64,000 nt of DNA from assembly GCF_024397975.1 (NCBI RefSeq), contig NZ_CP073745.1:1-64000 (forward strand), written 5' to 3'. Each line of letters begins with the position of its first letter. Positions within the stretch are counted from its first letter, which is position 1. A program made the translations under genes and the position numbers. This document shows positions 57,355 to 64,000 of this stretch, piece after piece. The notes beneath the pieces are model-generated. The model did no database searches, had not been told where the DNA came from, and saw nothing but the letters and a program-made list of their open reading frames with translations. This DNA is from Bacterioplanoides sp. SCSIO 12839 (GTDB taxonomy: Bacteria; Pseudomonadota; Gammaproteobacteria; Pseudomonadales; Oceanobacteraceae).

Positions 57355-58203
57355 ATGATTCAGATCTCTCAGGACGTCATTGATGCCGTATCAACTGGTT
57401 TTAATGTGCCTTCCAAACCTCAGTTGCTGACCGACGTACAACGAATCTGTGCTCAGGATGAGCCGGATATGGGCGAGCTTTCCGATGTTATTGCTCATGA
57501 TATTGGCTTGTCGTCAGCGATTTTAAAAACCATCAATTCGCCATCATTTGGCATGAATCGCGCGATCAGCGATATTCAGCAAGCCGTGATGTTGCTGGGC
57601 TTTAATGCCGTATCAACCTTGGTGGCGGGTATCTTGATTAAACAAAGCTTCAAAGGTGAAGCGGCCATCAGCTTTGAGCGACTATGGGATAATGCCAGCC
57701 TGGTCGCCGATACCATGGTGTACATAGGCAAGAACATCGAGCATAAAATTCCGCCGGAAAACCTCTATACCACTGGGCTGTTCCACGATTGTGGTATTGC
57801 CGCTATGAGTATGAAATATCCGGATTATCGCAATACTCTGATCGAAGCGAACCAGCGTGAAGATATTCGGCTGGTGGAGTTAGAAGACCAGCGTTATGCC
57901 AGTAACCATGCCATTGTTGGATATTTTATTACCTCGGCCTGGGCCATCCCGCGGGATATCTGTCAGGTGGTATTACAACACCACTCACGCGATTTCCTCG
58001 ACCAGAAACAGGACTCCTATGCCAAGATGGTCTACTCAACACTGAAAGTCGCTGACAATATTGTTAATAATCTTAAGCGACGTCATGACACCACGGACTG
58101 GGTGCATATTAAGGACAAATGTTTTGAGCACCTTGGCATCATGGAACATGATTATCTGGATCTGCTGGAAGACATTGATGAGCAGTGGAACGCGGCCTTC
58201 TAA
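57355..58203 (+). CDS. HDOD domain protein
   Basis: 282 residues from ATG 57355. The HDOD domain (about 18-215) is clear: VPSKPQLL, IAHDIGLSSAILKTINSPSFGMNRAISDIQQAVMLLGFNAV, GLFHDCGIAAM and AIVGYFITSAWAIPRDICQVVLQHHSRDF. HDOD proteins act in signalling, often near c-di-GMP systems, without known catalysis. The frame is open from GTG 57322 with no better ribosome-binding site, so the start is uncertain. Ends in a strong terminator. Confidence 0.85.
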   Translation: MIQISQDVIDAVSTGFNVPSKPQLLTDVQRICAQDEPDMGELSDVIAHDIGLSSAILKTINSPSFGMNRAISDIQQAVMLLGFNAVSTLVAGILIKQSFKGEAAISFERLWDNASLVADTMVYIGKNIEHKIPPENLYTTGLFHDCGIAAMSMKYPDYRNTLIEANQREDIRLVELEDQRYASNHAIVGYFITSAWAIPRDICQVVLQHHSRDFLDQKQDSYAKMVYSTLKVADNIVNNLKRRHDTTDWVHIKDKCFEHLGIMEHDYLDLLEDIDEQWNAAF

Positions 58204-58256
58204 TACTTTGATCGTTTAATCCAGTCGTTCTGCGAAGTGCGATGTAGACAGAAAAC

Positions 58257-58290
58257 AGTGGCGGGCTAAAATGTCCGCCACTTTTTTATT
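58257..58290 (+). terminator. Rho-independent terminator after the HDOD gene
   Basis: AGTGGCGG / CCGCCACT stem with a 10-nt loop, then T6 and ATTTT, 53 bp after the HDOD stop codon; it lies just upstream of glmU. Confidence 0.9.
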
Positions 58291-58318
58291 TTCTCGTTTT
58301 TTTATTTCAGGAATTACC

Positions 58319-59683
58319 ATGACATTGGCTGTTGTTACCCTGGCTGCGGGCAAAGGCTCGCGTATGAAATCGGACTTGCCTAAAGTGCTGCACCCGTTAG
58401 CCGGGCAGCCTATGCTGGCGCATGTATTAAGTAGCGCGGCGCAATTAGGTGATGCCAAACAGCATGTAGTGATTGGTCATGGCGCAGAGAAAGTGCGTGA
58501 GCAAATCAGCGGATTTGATGTTAGCTGGGCAATGCAGACCGAACAAAAGGGAACCGGTCATGCCGTTGCTCAGGCCATGCCGGAGGTTGATCCGGAGGCA
58601 ACCGTTCTGGTGTTATACGGTGATGTACCACTGATCCAAACGGATACGCTACAAAAGCTGCTGGATGAAACGCATCAGGGTCAGAACCTGGCGTTGTTAA
58701 CAGTGGAACTGGCCGATCCAACCGGTTACGGCCGTATCGTACGCGATGCCGCCGATAACATTCAGGCGATTGTTGAACATAAAGATGCCACCCCAGAGCA
58801 ACATCAGATTCGTGAAGTGAACACCGGCATTCTGGCGGTGTCAGCACGATTATTAAATGAATGGCTGCCGAAATTATCTTCTAATAACGCGCAGGGTGAA
58901 TATTACCTGACCGATATTATTGCCATGGCGGTGGATCACGGTGTCGCCGTACGTGCCATTCACCCACGCGATGAATACGAAGTGCAGGGTGTGAATGACC
59001 GCCTGCAGCTGGCTGAACTGGAGCGTGTTTTCCAGCGTCAACAAGCGGATGAGCTGATGCGTCAGGGAGTATCCCTGGCTGATCCGGCGCGCATTGATAT
59101 CCGTGGTTCTGTCACCGTCGGCTCAGATGTTCGCATTGATGTTGGTTGTGTGTTTGAAGGTGATGTGACACTGGCCAATGGTGTACACATTGGCCCTTAC
59201 TGCGTGATTAAAAATGCGGTGTTGGGTGCGGGCACTCAGGTTGAATCTCATTCTCTGATTGATCAGGCAACCGTGGCTGCGGATTGTAGCGTTGGCCCAT
59301 TTGCGCGCTTGCGTCCTGGTGCTGACCTGGCGGATGGTGCGAAGGTCGGTAACTTCTGCGAAGTGAAAAAGTCTGTGATTGGCAAAGGCTCTAAGGTGAA
59401 TCATCTGACGTATATTGGTGATGCCGAAATTGGTACAAACGCCAATATTGGTGCAGGCACCATCACTTGTAATTACGATGGTGTGAACAAGTTTAAAACC
59501 GAAATTGGCGATGATGCGTTTATTGGCTCGAATTCGTCGTTGGTGGCACCGGTTAAAGTTGGCGCTGCTGCAACGGTTGCCGCCGGTTCTGTGATTACTA
59601 AAGAAGTTGCTGACGGTGAGTTAGCGGTTGCTCGTGGAAAGCAACGTAATATTTCCGGCTGGGAACGTCCGAAGAAAAACTAA
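58319..59683 (+). CDS. glmU: Bifunctional N-acetylglucosamine-1-phosphate uridyltransferase / glucosamine-1-phosphate acetyltransferase
   Basis: 454 residues. N-terminal uridyltransferase with LAAGKGSRMKSDLPKVLHPLAG (about 6-27), QKGTGHA and YGDVPL; C-terminal left-handed beta-helix with hexapeptide repeats and IGAGTITCNYDG. It makes UDP-GlcNAc for peptidoglycan and LPS. The ATG at 58319 has AGGAA upstream; the open frame begins earlier, inside the upstream terminator, which argues against it. Confidence 0.96.
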   Translation: MTLAVVTLAAGKGSRMKSDLPKVLHPLAGQPMLAHVLSSAAQLGDAKQHVVIGHGAEKVREQISGFDVSWAMQTEQKGTGHAVAQAMPEVDPEATVLVLYGDVPLIQTDTLQKLLDETHQGQNLALLTVELADPTGYGRIVRDAADNIQAIVEHKDATPEQHQIREVNTGILAVSARLLNEWLPKLSSNNAQGEYYLTDIIAMAVDHGVAVRAIHPRDEYEVQGVNDRLQLAELERVFQRQQADELMRQGVSLADPARIDIRGSVTVGSDVRIDVGCVFEGDVTLANGVHIGPYCVIKNAVLGAGTQVESHSLIDQATVAADCSVGPFARLRPGADLADGAKVGNFCEVKKSVIGKGSKVNHLTYIGDAEIGTNANIGAGTITCNYDGVNKFKTEIGDDAFIGSNSSLVAPVKVGAAATVAAGSVITKEVADGELAVARGKQRNISGWERPKKN

Positions 59684-59737
59684 TAACAGTTTCTGGAAAA
59701 TAGTCATATCATACTGGTATCTGCCAACATGTTATGA

Positions 59738-60190
59738 CTATTGATCCCCGGTGCGGAAAATCACCTGTATCGATGTGGGTAACTCGGTGTCAGCCGCAAC
59801 ATAACCCACGCTGCCCGGATTTTGCAGTAAATATTCCAGTACAGCGTTTTCGCTGGCCAATGTTTTGGGCGCTTTCATCCGCCCGGTAAATTTCATCTGT
59901 GCCCAATAAGACTGAATACGCGATTCCGATAAGCCGATTACTTTGGCGTTAAATAATGAGCGTGTCCGGTTTCCGGGTTTCAGTGCAATGGGTTTGAGTT
60001 TATAACTCAGTGAAGCCCCCATATATAAATTACGCACCTGCTCACGATTCAGTGCCAATGCGGGCTTATGATCATCCAGAGTGGAGTCACTCGCTTGGCG
60101 TTGGGTAATCACCACCAGTTCCGCTGCGATTAATTCCAGCGGCAATAACAGCAGGGCAAAAACCGAAACGACGATTCGCAGCCAGCGCAT
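59738..60190 (-). CDS. Small phosphate-binding-protein-like periplasmic protein
   Basis: 150 residues. Signal peptide (1-20), then ALNREQVRNLYMGASLSYKL and YWAQMKFTGR, with LLQNPGSVGYVA, a pattern of half-size PstS-like substrate-binding domains. No ABC permease or ATPase is beside it. The ATG at 60190 overlaps the porin stop as TGATG, so translation is probably coupled. It likely acts as a binding or sensing protein, not a full transporter subunit. Confidence 0.72.
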   Translation of the reverse strand: MRWLRIVVSVFALLLLPLELIAAELVVITQRQASDSTLDDHKPALALNREQVRNLYMGASLSYKLKPIALKPGNRTRSLFNAKVIGLSESRIQSYWAQMKFTGRMKAPKTLASENAVLEYLLQNPGSVGYVAADTELPTSIQVIFRTGDQ

Positions 60191-61461
60191 CAGAATACCC
60201 ATTCCCAACCAACCTGCAGCAAAGTGGCATTCAGCTTTTTATCTAAATCTTCTGGCACTCCGGTTGTGAAACGAGTGCCAAAAAATCCGCTGCGTGGTTG
60301 AGTTTCATGTAAATAGCTGGCTTCCGCTTTGAGGGCCATGTTTAACCGGAAATCCCAGCGGGCACCGAGTGTATAACTGTCCAGGCTACCGTTAGGCACC
60401 GAATCAAAAATCTGGTAGTAACCATTGCTGAGTTCAGCTAATGGGTGGCCTGGCTGGTTCCGGAAGGGCTGCAGCTCTTGCTGCGCTTTGACATTCGCAT
60501 AGGCGCTGGCGGCATAGGTGAAATGTAGCGTCCAGTCATTCATCAGATGCCCGGCCGTCAGATAATATCCTTCAACTGAGGGGGCAAGATCCAGTTCGGT
60601 TTCAGCGCGTGTCCATTCTGCTTTGATGAAATGATCAAAGTTGTCGTAACTGAGCGCTATTTCGTAAAAATGGGCACGGCCATCACCGTCCAGAGAATGT
60701 GCGCTGTTGTTGAAGCCTGTTAGTTCAAGGGCATTCTGTAATGGAACAAGCTGTGGAACATCGGTTTTATTAGTACCGGTGTTATAGGATAAACGCAGAG
60801 AAATATTATGGCTTGATAGGGTTGCGGCTATACCGCGCAGGTCTTCTACATCGGCTTTAACATCAACCCGGTTGCCGGCCTGAAAAATTTCACCGTTAAA
60901 ATAGCCGTAGAAACCTTCGAGGTATAAGGCGAAATCTTCACCCGCATAATTGTAGTTGGCACTGACCCCGTTAAAAGTTGGTACTAAATAATTGTTATAA
61001 ACCTGTAATGGCGGTGTGATCCAGTGGTAGGAATAACCAACATCAATACTGTCGCTGTACGCGTAGCGTGGAATGCGCATCTTACCGGCACGAAACTGCC
61101 AATGGCTGTTGGGTTGGTACGACACATATAACCATTCCGTACCAGACTCTCGCTCCGGATTGCTGTGCGCTAAAAACTGGCCAGTAACTGAAAGCTGATC
61201 GGAAAAAGTATAGCTGGGTTGAATGGCAACCAGAGACTGTTCGCGGAACGTCAGCTCATCTTCATAACCATTCAGGCTGTCGGCATCGCTGTCGAGATAA
61301 CCACCAATAATACGGGCAAACCCTGAAACATCCAGCTGGTCGCTGATTTCTACGGCCGTGGCGAATACGGGTGTTACCATCAAAGATGTCAACAAGAGGA
61401 GGCGTGATGCTTGGTTGTGAATTGCCCTTGAAGCCCCTGCCATCAAGATATCCTTATTCAT
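60190..61461 (-). CDS. Outer-membrane beta-barrel porin-like protein
   Basis: 423 residues. Signal peptide (about 1-36, ending ATA), then alternating beta-strands with aromatic girdles (WLYVSYQPNSHWQFRAGKMRIP, FALYLEGFYGYFNG) and the C-terminal aromatic ending WEWVF, the outer-membrane sorting signal. No further family can be fixed. It is the upstream gene of a two-gene operon and divergent from the GGDEF-EAL gene. The start at ATG 61461 gives the signal peptide. Confidence 0.8.
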   Translation of the reverse strand: MNKDILMAGASRAIHNQASRLLLLTSLMVTPVFATAVEISDQLDVSGFARIIGGYLDSDADSLNGYEDELTFREQSLVAIQPSYTFSDQLSVTGQFLAHSNPERESGTEWLYVSYQPNSHWQFRAGKMRIPRYAYSDSIDVGYSYHWITPPLQVYNNYLVPTFNGVSANYNYAGEDFALYLEGFYGYFNGEIFQAGNRVDVKADVEDLRGIAATLSSHNISLRLSYNTGTNKTDVPQLVPLQNALELTGFNNSAHSLDGDGRAHFYEIALSYDNFDHFIKAEWTRAETELDLAPSVEGYYLTAGHLMNDWTLHFTYAASAYANVKAQQELQPFRNQPGHPLAELSNGYYQIFDSVPNGSLDSYTLGARWDFRLNMALKAEASYLHETQPRSGFFGTRFTTGVPEDLDKKLNATLLQVGWEWVF

Positions 61462-61493
61462 ATTTTTTGTGGTGATTACTTTATGTAACACAA

Positions 61494-61499
61494 ATTATA
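61494..61499 (-). promoter_or_regulatory. Candidate -10 element of the porin operon
   Basis: TATAAT on the minus strand, 33 bp upstream of the porin start codon; no clear -35 at 17 bp. Confidence 0.35.
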
Positions 61500-61622
61500 G
61501 GTCAGTATCGTAATTATTGTATTTTTAACCCTCTGACACCGCTTTATAGACTAGCCTGATAATAATGAATTTTGACCGTCTGTCCTGTACCTCATCATCG
61601 GATCACTTCCTCCGGGAGAATT

Positions 61623-63701
61623 ATGCTGATTAAAAGCATCAGAACCGCGATTGTACTGCTCAGTCTGTTCTTTATGGGGGTGCTTGTCTGGTCGGTACTG
61701 ACGCTTGCTCTGAAAGAACACCGCGAGCTTTACGCCAGCTATGTTGAAGGCGATCTGGATGCGCTGAGTGACAATATGGCTTCTGATCTGGTCGCTATTC
61801 TTGGTCAGCCGGATCAGTTCTTTCAGCTGAAAACCTTATTACTCCGGTTAGATCCCTACGAGCACGTAAAATGCGCGGCTGTGTTTGATGCCAACTGGCA
61901 GCTGGTGGATTTTTATCTGGGTGCTTCCGAGCGTGCGTTACCTGAAAAAAAACGTCTCCAGATTAAAAATAACAGTCCGCAAACGTTAGGTTTGCACCGA
62001 CAGCAAGGTGCGATACGAGTTGTCAAACGGGTGGGCGATCCGTCGGCTGAACTTGGCTATCTGGTGATTGTGAATGATTTTCAGGGGCCATTGGACGAGA
62101 GTGCGCATAGTCTCATGATGCATACATTGCCGACCGTGCTGGGGGTGATGCTGTTATTAATGCTGGCATTTTCTGCGTTTGGAAATCGCTGGTTATCGCC
62201 GTTAACCCGCTTGTCGGAGTTCGCACGCCAGGTGCAAAAAAGTAAAAACTATAACCTGACAATTCCTGTTAGTGGGCATTATGAAGTGTCGTCCCTGACA
62301 ACCGATATCAATAATATGATGGAAGAGATTCGCAAAGAATCTGAGATGAATCAGGAGTATGTTGCTTTGCTGGAGCGGGGCAAAAAAGAAACGGAATATC
62401 TGGCTAATTACGATAGCCTGACGGGTTTGATGAATCGTAAGCACTTTATCAATCGTCTTCAGGAATTGTTACAGCAGGCAACCACCACCGGAAAAACGTA
62501 TGACCTGATGTTTGTTGGCCTCGATGGTTTTAAAGGAGTAAATGATTCATTGGGGCATGAAGTCGGAGACTTATTGTTAGCCGGGGTTGCCGGACGTTTG
62601 CTCACTTATACCCCCGAACACGCTTTGGTGTGCCGCCATGGCGGTGATGAGTTTTTGATTCTCACTGAGAGTGTGGACGGTACACCAATGTTGGACTCAC
62701 TGGCAGCGGGAATTGTCAGTGGCCTGGCGCAGAAATTTAATGTCAGTTCCTGGGAAGTGAGGATCACCGCCAGCATTGGTATTGCCCGCCGATGTGAACA
62801 GTATCAGGATATTCGCGAATTAATTCGTGATGCCGACATTGCTATGTACGATGCTAAGCACCGGGGCAAGTCACGATTCAGTATTTTTGATGCCGATATG
62901 ATGGCGGAACACCAGCGTCGTGTGGATATTGCGAATGCCATTGTTCCGGCGTTACAGAATGATGAATTCTGTCTGAACTATCAGGCCAAAGTAACAGCGG
63001 ACGGTCAGCCGGTCGGGGCAGAAGCGCTCATTCGCTGGCACAGTGAATCACTTGGGTTTGTGTCACCAGCAGAGTTTATTCCGATTGCGGAACAGTCCGG
63101 CAAGATCACTGAAATTACCAAGTGGGTGATTCAACAGGTTTGTCTGGATGTCCGTGATGTTTTTGTACCGGCTGGCATACAGCTACCGGTTTCGATTAAT
63201 TTATCGGCCACTGATTTAAAAAAATATCACCTGGTTGGGGTGATTAAAGGTGCATTCCTGAAATACGACATTCCCCGTGGTATGGTGGAGTTTGAAGTAA
63301 CGGAATATTCGTACCTTGATAATCTGGATGTGGCGAATAAATTCTTTAGTGAAATCAGTGCGCTTGGCTGCAAAGTTGCGCTGGATGATTTTGGTACCGG
63401 TTATTCTTCCCTTAGTTATCTCACCAAAATTCCGATTGATATTATTAAAATTGATAAACAGTTTGTTGATAACATCGGTGAGTCACACCGTGACGATGCC
63501 TTGGTGTTAACCATCATTGAAATGGCGAAGCGACTGGGTATGTCGCTGTGTGCTGAAGGTGTTGAGAAAAAAGAGCAAGTGAACTTTCTCAATAGCTATG
63601 GCTGCCAGGTTATTCAGGGATATTATTTTGCCAAGCCAATGCCGCTTGATGACTTTGTTTCTTTTGTGCAGCAAGGGCAAAAACGCATCTGTCCGGCTTA
63701 G
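61623..63701 (+). CDS. Membrane GGDEF-EAL dual-domain c-di-GMP protein
   Basis: 692 residues. N-terminal span (about 8-28), a periplasmic sensor region (about 30-165), second span (about 170-185), a HAMP-like linker, a GGDEF domain with HGGDEF intact (G340-F344) and an EAL domain with EAL at 467-469, plus INLSATDL, FEVTEYS, ALDDFGTGYSSL, KIDKQFV and AEGVE. Both motifs are intact, so synthesis and breakdown of c-di-GMP are both possible. The GGGAGAATT ribosome-binding site supports ATG 61623. Divergent from the porin/binding-protein operon, whose periplasmic protein may feed its sensor region. Confidence 0.93.
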   Translation: MLIKSIRTAIVLLSLFFMGVLVWSVLTLALKEHRELYASYVEGDLDALSDNMASDLVAILGQPDQFFQLKTLLLRLDPYEHVKCAAVFDANWQLVDFYLGASERALPEKKRLQIKNNSPQTLGLHRQQGAIRVVKRVGDPSAELGYLVIVNDFQGPLDESAHSLMMHTLPTVLGVMLLLMLAFSAFGNRWLSPLTRLSEFARQVQKSKNYNLTIPVSGHYEVSSLTTDINNMMEEIRKESEMNQEYVALLERGKKETEYLANYDSLTGLMNRKHFINRLQELLQQATTTGKTYDLMFVGLDGFKGVNDSLGHEVGDLLLAGVAGRLLTYTPEHALVCRHGGDEFLILTESVDGTPMLDSLAAGIVSGLAQKFNVSSWEVRITASIGIARRCEQYQDIRELIRDADIAMYDAKHRGKSRFSIFDADMMAEHQRRVDIANAIVPALQNDEFCLNYQAKVTADGQPVGAEALIRWHSESLGFVSPAEFIPIAEQSGKITEITKWVIQQVCLDVRDVFVPAGIQLPVSINLSATDLKKYHLVGVIKGAFLKYDIPRGMVEFEVTEYSYLDNLDVANKFFSEISALGCKVALDDFGTGYSSLSYLTKIPIDIIKIDKQFVDNIGESHRDDALVLTIIEMAKRLGMSLCAEGVEKKEQVNFLNSYGCQVIQGYYFAKPMPLDDFVSFVQQGQKRICPA

Positions 63702-63705
63702 ATAT

Positions 63706-64000
63706 TTAAGCCGGTATCATCAATGCCATTCCAAAAGCCATTACGCCTGCAAGAATTGGTAACCCCATCGATCGGGTTTTATGCCATACCAGTAACGTTG
63801 TCAGAATTCCTATGCCGGTTGCCAACCAGGCTGTTAGGTTTGGTTGCCCTGGCACCATTGAAACACCCAATAATGCTGCCGTGGTACAGGAACCAAGAAT
63901 CCCCAACCAGGTTGGCAAAGCGCGAGTACCGTTATGTTTTGCCAAATGTTTATGCGTCCAGATAAAAGGTACTGCGCGCATGACAAAGGTGCCTGCAGCG
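63706..64000 (-). CDS. azlD: AzlD-family branched-chain amino acid transport protein (5' end outside window)
   Basis: The reading frame is open to the window edge; the visible 98 codons begin AAGTFVMRAVPFIW, a typical AzlD stretch, with three to four membrane spans (GILGSCTTAALLGV, WLATGIGILTTLLV, LPILAGVMAFGMAL). AzlD pairs with AzlC to export branched-chain amino acids or analogues; azlC should lie just beyond the window. An internal ATG at 63981 is probably not the start. Confidence 0.8.
   Translation of the reverse strand, partial: AAGTFVMRAVPFIWTHKHLAKHNGTRALPTWLGILGSCTTAALLGVSMVPGQPNLTAWLATGIGILTTLLVWHKTRSMGLPILAGVMAFGMALMIPA

Overview
The window starts exactly at the dnaA start codon and runs dnaA-dnaN-recF-gyrB, so it is the zero point of a circular chromosome, just clockwise of oriC. 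Gene content and order point to a marine gammaproteobacterium close to Oceanospirillales/Pseudomonadales (Thalassolituus/Oceanobacter-like; the genus is a guess). Supporting blocks known from Pseudomonas are gyrB...plsC-gmhB, argH/algZ-algR, gamma-carbonic anhydrase/prlC/yheV, znuA/zur-znuC-znuB, and glmU.

Layout. 1-6.6 kb: replication and gyrase block, with two perfect 16-bp parS sites inside recF, a third degenerate one in gyrB, and a 110-bp inverted-repeat element between recF and gyrB. 6.7-13.9 kb: accessory genes lying between gyrB and plsC-gmhB (an AT-richer KAP-family NTPase, a DUF302 protein, an antiporter-family permease, a secreted lipase with its foldase, a lipoprotein). 14-16.1 kb: plsC, gmhB, a 2OG-Fe(II) oxygenase-like gene. 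16.2-30.1 kb: mainly secreted or surface proteins (a beta-helix protein with a GlyGly-CTERM tail, a spondin_N lipoprotein, a Ser/Asp-rich lipoprotein, a metallopeptidase lipoprotein with FnIII domains, a membrane TPR protein) mixed with a DHH phosphoesterase, a dienoyl-CoA isomerase, a LysR regulator and a histone-deacetylase-like hydrolase.

30.1-41.7 kb: argH, the AlgZ/AlgR two-component pair, an NCS2 purine/pyrimidine permease, a choice-of-anchor I lipoprotein with a Pho-box-like upstream site, a YebC-family regulator, a ParDE toxin-antitoxin pair, gamma-carbonic anhydrase, oligopeptidase A and YheV. 41.9-47.8 kb: a three-lipoprotein cluster (COG3014, LpoB, LPP20), a lipoprotein dipeptidase, YceI and cytochrome b561. 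47.9-64 kb: a LysR regulator, an unrecognised helical protein, a MATE exporter, a SCO protein, the zinc uptake system with its regulator, ergothioneine genes egtB-egtD, an HDOD protein, glmU, and a divergent cluster of porin plus mini phosphate-binding-like protein versus a GGDEF-EAL membrane protein. The window closes in a partial azlD.

Working themes: zinc homeostasis (Zur, ZnuABC), envelope assembly and lipoproteins (LpoB, LPP20, GlmU, PlsC, GmhB), extracellular degradation (lipase/foldase, metallopeptidase, dipeptidase), and c-di-GMP signalling. No rRNA, tRNA, CRISPR array, transposase or phage gene was seen. All domain names are from reading the translations; no database search was run.
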